Origin: Mageeibacillus sp. UBA5747
GTDB lineage: Bacteria; Bacillota; Clostridia; Saccharofermentanales; UBA5734
Direction of reading: 5' to 3'
Assembly: GCA_002419145.1 (NCBI GenBank)
Contig: DIFN01000081.1
Span: 1-64,000, forward strand
Length of the DNA: 64,000 nucleotides
Position numbers and translations under genes: made by a program. Positions 53,660 to 61,583 of the stretch are shown piece after piece; positions within the stretch are counted from its first letter, which is position 1, and the number at the start of each line of letters is the position of its first letter. The notes below the pieces were generated by a model. That model made no database searches and was not told where the DNA came from. It saw only the letters and a program-made list of their open reading frames with translations.

Positions 53660-54082
53660 ATGGCATTTTTCCAGGATATTGGCAAGAAAATCACCGAAGG
53701 CGTTCAGGATGCGTCAAAAAAGACAACCGAACTTATTGAGGTCAACAAGCTGAAATCTTCGATTTCCAGCGAAAAGGACGCCATCAATGCAACGAAGATC
53801 CAGATGGGTGACAAAATTTTCGCCATGTTCAATGCCGGCGAGGCGATCCCGGAGAACATGACCGAGGATGTCCAGTCGATCACCGCCCGGCTGGAGAAAA
53901 TCTCAGAACTGGAAGGCAAGATCGAGGAGATCAGGCTTGCTTCAGAAGCAGAGAAAGCCAGCCGGGCTGCGGCTGCAGCCCCTGCGGCCGGGACGGGTGC
54001 CACCCGTTTTTGCATCGGCTGCGGGGCTCCCTTAGCGGAAGGGACCGTTTTCTGCGGCAAGTGCGGCAAAAAACAGGAATAG
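53660..54082 (+). CDS. Small coiled-coil protein with C-terminal zinc ribbon
   Basis: 140 residues from ATG 53660 after GGAGGTG. A charged, helical N-terminal part (about 1-95, coiled coil likely) leads through an Ala-rich linker to a zinc ribbon, CIGCGAPLAEGTVFCGKCG. It is close to a family of YjcZ/DZR-like proteins of unknown function. The tail resembles that of the protein encoded at 48010, suggesting related adaptors. It has its own promoter and a strong terminator. Confidence 0.78.
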   Translation: MAFFQDIGKKITEGVQDASKKTTELIEVNKLKSSISSEKDAINATKIQMGDKIFAMFNAGEAIPENMTEDVQSITARLEKISELEGKIEEIRLASEAEKASRAAAAAPAAGTGATRFCIGCGAPLAEGTVFCGKCGKKQE

Positions 54083-54135
54083 TCCGGCAAGAGACAGATA
54101 CCGCCTTTGACCTGCCCCATTACAAAACGGCGCTC

Positions 54136-54168
54136 CAGAAAACCCCGGCAGTGTTCCGGGGTTTTCTG
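54136..54168. terminator. Strong terminator, 13-bp perfect stem
   Basis: CAGAAAACCCCGG and its exact complement flank a 7-base loop; arms contain AAAA and TTTT, so it works on both strands, but here it follows the zinc-ribbon gene. Confidence 0.82.
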
Positions 54169-54353
54169 CTGGGAGGGTCTACCGGCTAACGAATGGCTGC
54201 AGTTCTGCCTGAAATTTGATCATGGGCCCCCATTCATCTGTTTCTTAAGTTACTAACCCGCGCCGAGGAATCTTGGTATGCTACAGTCAGCCCGCAACAG
54301 TTCGTTTCTCGCGCATCACGGACAAAATCAAACCAGCCACCAGGAGGATCCCA

Positions 54354-54950
54354 ATGTCTCAGACCATCCAGCTTTTACAGAATCGTCGCACCCATTATAT
54401 TCTGGCAAAATCATCGCCTGTGTCCGATGCCAAAATCATCGAGCTCGTCGAAGAGGCCCTCAAACATACGCCAACAGCTTTCAATTCGCAGAATGGAAGG
54501 GTCGTCATCTTGCTCCACAACCACCATGACAAGCTCTGGCAGATGACGCATGATGCCTTGAAGGCCGTTGTTCCTGCTGACCAATTCCCGGCAACGGCTG
54601 AAAAAATCACCGCCTTTGCCGATTCCTATGGGACTTTGCTGTTTTTTGAGGATCAAGCCATCATCAGCAACCTGCAAGAGCAATTCCCACTTTATGCCCA
54701 CAATTTCCCGGTGTGGTCGCAGCAGTCCAACGGAATCTTGCAAAACAATATTTGGGTTGCCCTGGCTGAGGTCGGACTTGGCGCTTCCCTGCAGCATTAC
54801 AGTGAGCTGATTGAATCAGCTGTGCGTGAAGCCTGGCAGATCCCAGATGAATGGAAGCTCGTTGCCCAGATGCCGTTTGGCCAGATTGTCTCGGAACCTG
54901 ATGAGAAACAATATCAGCCGATCGAGCAGCGGGTTAAAGTATTTGCCTGA
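54354..54950 (+). CDS. Nitroreductase family protein
   Basis: 198 residues, ATG 54354 after AGGAGG. FMN-dependent NAD(P)H oxidoreductase fold of the nitroreductase superfamily; NRRTHYIL near the start and TAFNSQNGRVVIL are consistent with the fatty-acid-repression/HBN1-type branch, with a QQSNGILQNNIWVALAE active region. Substrate unknown. A possible extended -10 (TGG TATGCT, near 54277) precedes it. Its transcript probably ends at the hairpin inside the opposing AraC gene. Confidence 0.85.
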   Translation: MSQTIQLLQNRRTHYILAKSSPVSDAKIIELVEEALKHTPTAFNSQNGRVVILLHNHHDKLWQMTHDALKAVVPADQFPATAEKITAFADSYGTLLFFEDQAIISNLQEQFPLYAHNFPVWSQQSNGILQNNIWVALAEVGLGASLQHYSELIESAVREAWQIPDEWKLVAQMPFGQIVSEPDEKQYQPIEQRVKVFA

Positions 54951-55039
54951 TCCGGTTACTGGAGTCAATCAAGGTTCAACCGTCAGTTGCTTGTCCAGTC
55001 GTTCGTCTTGTTAACGTGGCAGGTTGCAGCGCCATCCTT

Positions 55040-55843
55040 TCAAGCCCCCATCCGGTTGCAATACTGGGTGGGGGTTTCTTGATAGTATTGGCGAAATGCC
55101 CGGTAGAAGGTGCGGATATTGTCAAATCCGGACTGCAAGGCTACGTCGATCTGTGGCTTGCCCTCGAGCAGTAGATTGGCTGCATAACGACAGCGCAGGC
55201 TGTTGAGATAGGCGGTCAGTGAGGTCTGAAAATTCTCGTTGAAAATATGGGAAAAGCGACTCTTGCTGTAGCCGAAATGACTGGCCAGGTGTGAGAGGTC
55301 GAGATCTTCCAGGAAATGTTCCTGCAGGTAAGTCAGGACATCACGGACCAGGACACTGGTCTGGTCCGCTGCTGCGTCGACCAGATGCCCCATTTCGAGA
55401 CAGAGCCCCACAGCAACTTGGACATAGCCGCGGTAGATGGTGGTGTCCGGTGCATAGCGGCCGCTGGCCAGGATTTCCAGAATGTGCAGCAGTTCACTAG
55501 GGCTTTGATCATCGTTGATCACATTCTGGGCAAACGTTTTCTTCATGAGTTGATTTTTGAAGGCAGGGATGTAGTCAAGGGGTACGATCAGCAGCAGGGT
55601 GTCTGATTCTGTTTCAGTAGAGAAATGGTGCACGGCGTAGGTCGGAACGAGCACGACTTGTCCTGGCAAGACTGTGACTGTCTTGCCGTTGAGCGTTGCT
55701 TTCATTTCACCGTCGCGAACGTAAATGATTTCCAGATTGCTGTGAAAATGCGGCAGGCAATGGTTGTTGGGATAATCCCAGCAAACCGGCAAGCGATCTG
55801 AGTCGCGGGTGTATTCATACGTACCGGTGGTCGGTTTTTTCAT
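55040..55843 (-). CDS. Cupin-AraC family transcriptional regulator
   Basis: 267 residues. An N-terminal cupin (about 20-95, with HFHSNLEIIYV and VPTYAVHHFS) senses a sugar or related ligand, and two helix-turn-helix motifs of AraC type lie at the C terminus (DLSHLASHFGYSKSRFSHIF, then GFDNIRTFYRAFRQYYQETP). Its start is 190 bases from a divergent sugar-metabolism operon, which it most likely controls. A hairpin that ends the convergent nitroreductase transcript occupies its last codons. Confidence 0.88.
   Translation of the reverse strand: MKKPTTGTYEYTRDSDRLPVCWDYPNNHCLPHFHSNLEIIYVRDGEMKATLNGKTVTVLPGQVVLVPTYAVHHFSTETESDTLLLIVPLDYIPAFKNQLMKKTFAQNVINDDQSPSELLHILEILASGRYAPDTTIYRGYVQVAVGLCLEMGHLVDAAADQTSVLVRDVLTYLQEHFLEDLDLSHLASHFGYSKSRFSHIFNENFQTSLTAYLNSLRCRYAANLLLEGKPQIDVALQSGFDNIRTFYRAFRQYYQETPTQYCNRMGA
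55042..55080 (+). terminator. Terminator of the nitroreductase gene, within AraC 3' codons
   Basis: AAGCCCCCATCC pairs with GGGTGGGGGTTT (two G-T pairs), followed by CTT. It is coding sequence on the minus strand (codons for PTQYCNRMGA). Confidence 0.6.
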
Positions 55844-55988
55844 GGTGGGCTCCCTGCTCCAAACCTAGCGAAATTTGTCACTCGATGTTCATATTTTAGC
55901 ACGACTTTGCCCTGGCGCATTCCTATACTGATTGTAACAGTAGAAGTCCTGGCTCCGTTGTGGGAACCATTTGCCTCACAAGCTCCAG

Positions 55989-56014
55989 TCAGTCATGTAA
56001 ATCAGTCATGTAAA
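55989..56014 (+). repeat. Tandem 13-bp direct repeat before the oxidoreductase operon
   Basis: TCAGTCATGTAAA occurs twice in immediate succession, 18 bases before the first operon ATG. Direct repeats like this fit AraC-type operators, but could also be a slippage copy. Confidence 0.7.
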
Positions 56015-56032
56015 ATAGAAGGAGAACACCGT

Positions 56033-57109
56033 ATGAGCACCATCAAAGCAGGAATCATCGGCTGTGGCGGAATCGCCACCAATAAGCATATGCCCTCGAT
56101 CAAGGAACTCGGTGGCATCGACCTGGTAGCATTTTGTGACATCGTCGAGGCCCGGGCTGTCAAGGCGAAGGCTGATTTTGGTACAGCCGATGCCCTCGTC
56201 TGCAGCGATTACAAGGACCTGGTGGACCTCGATCTCGATGTGGTCTATGTCTGCACGCCAAACCGTTCCCATGCTGAGATTACGATCGCGGCCCTGCAGG
56301 CTGGCAAGCATGTCCTGTGCGAGAAGCCGATGGCGATGAACTATGCTGAGGCCGAGGCGATGATCGCGGCCCAGAAAGAGAGTGGCAAGATCCTGACGAT
56401 TGCATACCAGAACCGCTTCCGTCCGGACAGCCAGTACCTGAAAAAAGAATGCGAAGAGGGCGTGCTGGGCGAGATTTACTATGCCAAGGCCAAGGCACTG
56501 CGCCGTCGTGCCGTACCGACCTGGGGCGTTTTCCTCAATGAGTTTGAGCAGGGTGGCGGGCCACTGATCGATATCGGCACCCACGCGCTCGACCTGACCC
56601 TCTGGATGATGGACAATTACGACCCCCATTATGTGGTTGGCACCACATATCACAAACTCAACCAGGATACAGCGCCTGGCAATGTCTTTGGCCCCTGGGA
56701 CCCCAAGGCCTTCACCGTTGAGGACAGTGCTTTCGGCTTTATCGTCATGAAAAATGGTGCCACCATCAGTCTTGAATCGAGCTGGGCCTTGAATATGATC
56801 GATGCCACTGAAGCCCGCACCACCTTGTGTGGCACCAAGGCCGGCGCCGACATGGATGACAGCTTGCGCATCAACGGCGTCCGTCACGACCGGATGTATA
56901 TCACCAAGCCATTGCTCGAAGCCGGCGAGGTGGCCTTTTTCGAAGGCGACGCCATGAAAGACCGCGTCCTCGAGCAAAAATGCTTCATCGAAGCCGTCCA
57001 GGGCCAAGGCAAACTGACTGTGCTGCCCGAGCAAGCTGCCGTTGTCACCCGCATCCTCGAAGCCATTTACGAGTCCGCCAAGACCGGCCGTCCCGTTTAT
57101 TTCGACTGA
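56033..57109 (+). CDS. Gfo/Idh/MocA family oxidoreductase (first copy)
   Basis: 358 residues, ATG 56033 after AGAAGGAG. NAD(P)-dependent sugar or cyclitol oxidoreductase. N-terminal Rossmann motif GIIGCGGIA (7-15), C-terminal lid with DIGTHALDLTLWMM, and the conserved CEKPMAMN (near residue 97), whose Lys is the family signature. First gene of a four-gene operon; the frame upstream of 56033 contains no ribosome site. Confidence 0.88.
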   Translation: MSTIKAGIIGCGGIATNKHMPSIKELGGIDLVAFCDIVEARAVKAKADFGTADALVCSDYKDLVDLDLDVVYVCTPNRSHAEITIAALQAGKHVLCEKPMAMNYAEAEAMIAAQKESGKILTIAYQNRFRPDSQYLKKECEEGVLGEIYYAKAKALRRRAVPTWGVFLNEFEQGGGPLIDIGTHALDLTLWMMDNYDPHYVVGTTYHKLNQDTAPGNVFGPWDPKAFTVEDSAFGFIVMKNGATISLESSWALNMIDATEARTTLCGTKAGADMDDSLRINGVRHDRMYITKPLLEAGEVAFFEGDAMKDRVLEQKCFIEAVQGQGKLTVLPEQAAVVTRILEAIYESAKTGRPVYFD

Positions 57110-57145
57110 GCAAAAATGATCTGAAACGAAGCTGTTTTTATTTTT

Positions 57146-57178
57146 TGCCGAAATTGGGACGGCGTCCCAATTTCGGCA
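57146..57178. repeat. 15-bp perfect inverted repeat inside the operon
   Basis: TGCCGAAATTGGGAC and its exact complement flank a 3-base GGC loop, between the oxidoreductase stop and the next start. A T-rich tract precedes it on the plus strand; no T-run follows. Confidence 0.78.
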
Positions 57179-57195
57179 CAATTGGAGGATTGATT

Positions 57196-58161
57196 ATGAA
57201 ATTAGGTGTTTTTACGGTCATTCTTGGTGATTTGCCGCTGGATCAGGCTTTGGCATATCTGAAATCCCAGGGTGTGCAAGAAGTGGAGATTGGCGTGGGC
57301 GGCAATCCGGGCACGGCCCATGGCGATGCGAAGAAATTTCTCGCCGAGCCGGCGGAACTGGAGAAGTTCAAGGCGACGGTCGATGCGTCGGGTCTAAAGA
57401 TTGCCGCCTTGTCGGTGCATGGCAATCCGGTCCACCCGAATGCTGAGATTGCCCGTCAGGATCATGAGGATTTCGAAGCTGCTGTTCTGGTGGCAGAGAA
57501 GCTCGGGGTCAAGACCGTCGTTACTTTCTCAGGTTGCCCCGGTGACTCCGACACGGCTACTTACCCGAATTGGGTGGTTGCTTCCTGGCCGACCGAACAC
57601 CAGATTGTCAAGGAATGGCAGTGGAATGAAAAGCTGATCCCCTACTGGAAGAAGGCTGGAAAATTTGCCGAGGATCACGGTGTCCGGATCGCGATTGAGA
57701 TGCATCCCGGTTTTAATGTATACAATCCATCGACTCTGCTTCGTCTGCGCGAAGCGGTCGGACCGGTGATCGGTGCCAATTTCGACCCTTCCCATCTGTT
57801 CTGGCAGCAGATCGACCCGGTCACCGCCATCCGTGCACTCAAGGGCGCGATCCATCATTTCCATGCCAAGGATACCAGGATCGACCCCTCCAACTGTGCA
57901 CTCAAAGGTGTCCTCGAGACCAGCAAGCTGGACAGCCTCGGCGAACGCCCCTGGATTTTCCGTTCAGTCGGCTATGGTCATGGCGAGGAGACCTGGCGTG
58001 CCATTTTTTCCGAATTGCGCCTGGCCGGCTACAACGGTATCATCTCGATCGAGCACGAAGACGGCCTGATGACCCCCAAGGAAGGTTTGGAAAAGGCCAT
58101 CGAAGTCTTAAAGCGCACGATCATTTTCGAAGACGACCAAGTCAATATGTTCTGGGCCTGA
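57196..58161 (+). CDS. TIM-barrel sugar phosphate isomerase/epimerase-like protein (IolE/xylose isomerase family)
   Basis: 321 residues, ATG 57196 after GGAGG. AP-endonuclease-2/xylose isomerase-like TIM barrel: conserved metal-site residues are seen in IAIEMHPGFN, NFDPSHLFWQ, HHFHAKDTRID and IEHEDG. The family includes inosose dehydratase, epimerases and beta-eliminating glycoside enzymes. Reaction not assignable from sequence. Confidence 0.85.
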   Translation: MKLGVFTVILGDLPLDQALAYLKSQGVQEVEIGVGGNPGTAHGDAKKFLAEPAELEKFKATVDASGLKIAALSVHGNPVHPNAEIARQDHEDFEAAVLVAEKLGVKTVVTFSGCPGDSDTATYPNWVVASWPTEHQIVKEWQWNEKLIPYWKKAGKFAEDHGVRIAIEMHPGFNVYNPSTLLRLREAVGPVIGANFDPSHLFWQQIDPVTAIRALKGAIHHFHAKDTRIDPSNCALKGVLETSKLDSLGERPWIFRSVGYGHGEETWRAIFSELRLAGYNGIISIEHEDGLMTPKEGLEKAIEVLKRTIIFEDDQVNMFWA

Positions 58162-58192
58162 TCCTTTCGGCTCAACAGGAGATAGGAAAAAC

Positions 58193-59242
58193 ATGCATAC
58201 AGTTGGCATTATTGGTTACGGTGGCATGGGCGAATGGCACGGCCGGCAGCTGCTGACCATCCAGGAAGAATTCAAACTGGCCGCCGTCCATGACATCAAT
58301 CCAACCCGCAATGAGCTTGCTCTCACAGCGGGGATCAAGGCCTATGGCACACTCAGGGAGATCCTGGCAGACAAGACGATCGAGACGGTGATTCTTGCTG
58401 TGCCGAACAATTTCCACAAGGACCTGTCGATTACCGCCCTCAAGGCGGGCAAGCATGTGATCTGTGAAAAACCGGTCATGATGAACACGGCTGACCTGGA
58501 AGCAGTTCTTGCTGTCAGCAAAGAAACCGGCCAGGCCTTTTCCGTGCACCAGAACCGGCGCTGGGACCGCGATTACCTGATCGTCAAAAAGCTTTTGGCC
58601 GAAGGCATAATCGGCCAGCCTTTTTACATCGAATCACGAGTCCAAGGCTCCAAAGGCATCCCGGGTGACTGGCGCTGTGAAAAAATCGCTGGCGGTGGCA
58701 TGCTGTTCGACTGGGGTGTACACTTGATCGACCAGATGCTGCAACTGGTCGACAGCCCCGTGGTCGATGTCTATGCGCACCTGCTGTCCGTTAAATTCCC
58801 CGGCGTCGACGACAATTTCAAGCTGATCCTGCGCTTTGCCAACAATGTTTCGGCCTTGGTCGAGGTCGACACCTATACCTTCATCAATTTGCCGCGCTGG
58901 CATGTGTCTGGCACCAGCGGCACCGCCCAAGTCGACGATTTTGCCTGTCATGGCAAGATCGCCAAGGCCAACACCTTGTCTGTGCACTGGGATGAGGGCA
59001 TCGTCTACACCGAGGCAGGCCCGACTCGGACCATGGCGCCGCGCGCCAAGGAATCGATCGAGGAGCTGCCTCTGCCCCTGGTCACCAGCGATGCCAAGGA
59101 CTACTACCGCCAGTTTGCCACAGCCATCAAGCGCGGCACCCCTCTGCCGGTGACCGAGCAGCAGATGCTGCGCGTCATGAAAGTGATCGATGCTGCTTTT
59201 GAATCAGAAACCAAGCGCCAGTCGATTACAGTCAACATCTAA
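58193..59242 (+). CDS. Gfo/Idh/MocA family oxidoreductase (second copy)
   Basis: 349 residues, ATG 58193 after AGGAGATAGG. Rossmann start GIIGYGGMGEWHG and the signature CEKPVMMN (near residue 92). Clearly divergent from the first copy, so the two likely act on different carbons or substrates. In the same operon, 31 bases after the isomerase. Confidence 0.88.
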   Translation: MHTVGIIGYGGMGEWHGRQLLTIQEEFKLAAVHDINPTRNELALTAGIKAYGTLREILADKTIETVILAVPNNFHKDLSITALKAGKHVICEKPVMMNTADLEAVLAVSKETGQAFSVHQNRRWDRDYLIVKKLLAEGIIGQPFYIESRVQGSKGIPGDWRCEKIAGGGMLFDWGVHLIDQMLQLVDSPVVDVYAHLLSVKFPGVDDNFKLILRFANNVSALVEVDTYTFINLPRWHVSGTSGTAQVDDFACHGKIAKANTLSVHWDEGIVYTEAGPTRTMAPRAKESIEELPLPLVTSDAKDYYRQFATAIKRGTPLPVTEQQMLRVMKVIDAAFESETKRQSITVNI

Positions 59243-59287
59243 GTCACTGCCGCATACCAGCTGTCAAAATTGATCCGAGGAGGTCCC

Positions 59288-60016
59288 ATGGCCCAGCTTG
59301 CCCTCCAACTTTACACCTTGCGTGACAGTTACCAAACACCTGCAGAATTTTCCAGCCTGCTGGCCCAAGTCAAGTCACTAGGCTTTGCTGGGGTCGAGCT
59401 GGCCGGATCAGGTGGTATGTCCGCCGATAAACTCAAGGCACGTCTGGATGAACTGGGCCTGGATGCTGTCTGCAGCCACGAGATGCCGGATCGTCTGGCG
59501 AATCATCTGGACGAGGTCATCGCCTTTCACCAGTCGATTGGCTGCAACAAAATCGCCATTGCCTGGTCGCCGGCAGCCAGTGCAGAAGACCTGGCCCAGC
59601 TTTTTGCTGTAGTTGCGCAGGCAAAGCCCGCACTCGCCGCTGCCGGGATCGAGCTCTTGTACCATAACCATGACCATGAGTTCAATACGATTGGATCTGA
59701 GCGGGCGATTGAGCAGATTGCCCACCATCTGGCCCTGGAGGTTGACACGTACTGGGTCTTTGCAGCTGGTCAGGATGTCACGGCCTGGCTGATGGCACAC
59801 CAGGACCAGATCCGCCTCTTGCACATCAAAGATGGCGACCGGGAACGGCACCCCTGTGCCTTGGGCGAGGGTGAAAATTCAATCGAAGCCATTCTCGCTG
59901 CGGCTGAGCGCCTCGGGATCGAGTGGCTGATCGTGGAAAATGACAACCCGGTCCCGGATGGTCTGTCAGATGTGGCTCGCAGCATGGCCTACCTGAAATC
60001 AGTCGGTCGGCTCTGA
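59288..60016 (+). CDS. Sugar phosphate isomerase/epimerase-like TIM barrel (second)
   Basis: 242 residues, ATG 59288 after GAGGAGG; an ATG at 59270 lies upstream of it. Shorter than the first barrel. Metal-site pattern: CSHEMPDR, YHNHDHEF, LHIKDGDRE and VENDNPVPDG. Last gene of the operon before a strong shared terminator. Confidence 0.86.
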   Translation: MAQLALQLYTLRDSYQTPAEFSSLLAQVKSLGFAGVELAGSGGMSADKLKARLDELGLDAVCSHEMPDRLANHLDEVIAFHQSIGCNKIAIAWSPAASAEDLAQLFAVVAQAKPALAAAGIELLYHNHDHEFNTIGSERAIEQIAHHLALEVDTYWVFAAGQDVTAWLMAHQDQIRLLHIKDGDRERHPCALGEGENSIEAILAAAERLGIEWLIVENDNPVPDGLSDVARSMAYLKSVGRL

Positions 60017-60027
60017 TAAACCAGTTG

Positions 60028-60077
60028 AACCAAGAAAAGGCGGTATGGGATAACCAGACCGCCTTTTCCTGGTTTTT
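60028..60077. terminator. Bidirectional terminator between sugar operon and fur/zur
   Basis: AACCAAGAAAAGGCGGT pairs with ACCGCCTTTTCCTGGTT (one mismatch), followed by a T-run on the plus strand; mirrored by A-runs for the opposed gene. Confidence 0.87.
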
Positions 60078-60087
60078 GCCAGGCTGC

Positions 60088-60495
60088 TCACGCATGACTG
60101 GACTTTTCGGTGGCCAGCTTTTTCTGGCAATCTGGGCACAAGCCATACAAATTGATTTCATGATAGGTGATTTTATACCCCGAGGCCGTCTCGAGCTGTT
60201 GCTGGATCTGGTGCAAGGGACAGGTCGGCACAGCTTCGCGCCGGCCGCAGGCGGTACAAACCAGATGGTGATGGTGGACCAGGCCAGCCTGTTCAAAACG
60301 GGCCAGGCCATCTTGGAAACGGATCTGCTGGCACAAGCCCATCTCTAGCATTTTCTCCAACGTGCGGTACACCGTAGAGAGGGCCAGAGACGGGTCTTGC
60401 AGATGGGCCTGCTGCATGATTTCTTCGGCTGAAAGTGGGTTTGCAGCCTGATTGATAATCTCGAGCAGGACTTTTCGTTGCCGGGTCATGCGCAT
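60088..60495 (-). CDS. zur: Fur-family metal-responsive repressor, probably Zur
   Basis: 135 residues. Winged-helix DNA-binding domain (PLSAEEIMQQA, then TVYRTLEKMLEMGL), metal sites with HHHH at 74-77, the structural zinc pairs C80-x2-C83 and C120-x2-C123. It is divergent from a zinc uptake operon and the intergenic palindrome covers both promoters, which favours Zur; a PerR or Fur identity cannot be excluded on sequence. AGGAGGGG precedes ATG 60495. Confidence 0.83.
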   Translation of the reverse strand: MRMTRQRKVLLEIINQAANPLSAEEIMQQAHLQDPSLALSTVYRTLEKMLEMGLCQQIRFQDGLARFEQAGLVHHHHLVCTACGRREAVPTCPLHQIQQQLETASGYKITYHEINLYGLCPDCQKKLATEKSSHA

Positions 60496-60512
60496 AAAGT
60501 CCCCTCCTGGAA

Positions 60513-60541
60513 TTGACAGGTGTTTCTGAGATCATTATAAT
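60513..60541 (+). promoter_or_regulatory. Perfect consensus promoter of the znu operon
   Basis: TTGACA (60513-60518), 17-base spacer, TATAAT (60536-60541), the exact sigma-A consensus. A strong promoter of this kind normally needs a repressor. Confidence 0.93.
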
Positions 60542-60563
60542 TCTAAATGCAAATTACTTGCAA
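60534..60563 (-). promoter_or_regulatory. Overlapping divergent promoter of zur
   Basis: On the minus strand TTGCAA, 18-base spacer, TATAAT. The palindromic ATTATAAT core is shared with the znu -10, so one repressor could shut both. Confidence 0.5.
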
Positions 60564-60569
60564 CTAGAA
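60541..60569. promoter_or_regulatory. Zur-operator candidate
   Basis: Arms TTCTAAATGCAA and TTGCAACTAGAA (10 of 12 complementary) with a 5-base centre. It overlaps the znu transcription start and the zur -35, the standard place for a repressor. Confidence 0.7.
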
Positions 60570-60630
60570 ACCATCTGGCATCACGCCTGATCGCTCGATT
60601 TTACACCACTGCTCCGGAGGCATGAAACTT

Positions 60631-61530
60631 ATGAGACCCAACCTAAAACCGCGCGCCCTGCGCTTGACCATAACGCTTTTAGTGACGACCATGCTGGTCT
60701 TAAGCCTGACCGCCTGCCAGGCCGCACCAGCTACGACCACCAAAGACACACGGACGTATGTGACCTCGCTCTACCCGATGTATGTGGCAGCCCTGAACCT
60801 GACCTCCGGCATAGCCGGCGTCGAGGTCGTTAACATGACCGGTACGATCACGGGGTGTCTGCATGACTACCAGCTGTCCCCAGGAGAACTCACGACCATC
60901 GAAACGGCGGATGCCTTTATCTACAATGGTGCTGATCTGGAGAGCTATCTCGACCAGGTCACCGCCAATTACCCGGATCTGCCGCTGATCAATGCCAGTG
61001 CCGGAATCGAACTGCTCGATGCAAACCCCCATGTCTGGGTTTCGGTCAGCCTGATGATCCGCCAGGTCGAGACCATTGCCCAAGGGATGGCCGAGCTGGA
61101 TCCGGCCAATCGCGAGGCCTATCTTGCTAACGCCCAGACATACACAGAGAAACTTTCAGCCTTGCGCGATGACCTGCATGCAGCCATCGACCCGCTGCCT
61201 AAGCGCGACATCGTGACCTTCCATGAGGCGTTTCCCTATTTTGCCCAGGAATTCAACCTCAACATCGCGGCTGTCGTGGAGCGCGAGCCGGACTCTCAAC
61301 CCAGCGCTGCGGAACTGGCCCAGACGATAAGCCTGATCCGGGATTTGAAAATCCAGGCCATTTTCGTCGAGCCCCAGTATGCTGCCGATACAGCTCAGAC
61401 CATCGCACGCGAAACCGGCGTGCCGGTCTATACCTTGGACCCAGCTTCCAGCGGACCCCTGGGCGATCCCGATGCCTATCTCACCATCATGCGGCAAAAT
61501 GGCGAGGTCCTGAAACAGGCACTCCGCTGA
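60631..61530 (+). CDS. znuA: Zinc ABC transporter substrate-binding lipoprotein (ZnuA-like)
   Basis: 299 residues from ATG 60631 (an ATG at 60622 touches the ribosome site). Lipobox LTAC with acylated Cys29. Zinc ligands are visible: His in GCLHDYQLSP (H78), NPHVWV and TFHEAFPYF, with a possible Asp in LDPASSGPLG. The His-rich loop common in ZnuA is missing. Transcribed with ATPase and permease. Confidence 0.9.
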   Translation: MRPNLKPRALRLTITLLVTTMLVLSLTACQAAPATTTKDTRTYVTSLYPMYVAALNLTSGIAGVEVVNMTGTITGCLHDYQLSPGELTTIETADAFIYNGADLESYLDQVTANYPDLPLINASAGIELLDANPHVWVSVSLMIRQVETIAQGMAELDPANREAYLANAQTYTEKLSALRDDLHAAIDPLPKRDIVTFHEAFPYFAQEFNLNIAAVVEREPDSQPSAAELAQTISLIRDLKIQAIFVEPQYAADTAQTIARETGVPVYTLDPASSGPLGDPDAYLTIMRQNGEVLKQALR

Positions 61531-61583
61531 TGTCCCACCAACCCATTGGCCAATCTGGCCTGATAAATGAGAAATGAGACTCC

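Noticed and set aside
56006..57181. Long minus-strand frame opposite the first Gfo/Idh/MocA gene
   Set aside because: Shadow frame with no recognisable motif or ribosome site.
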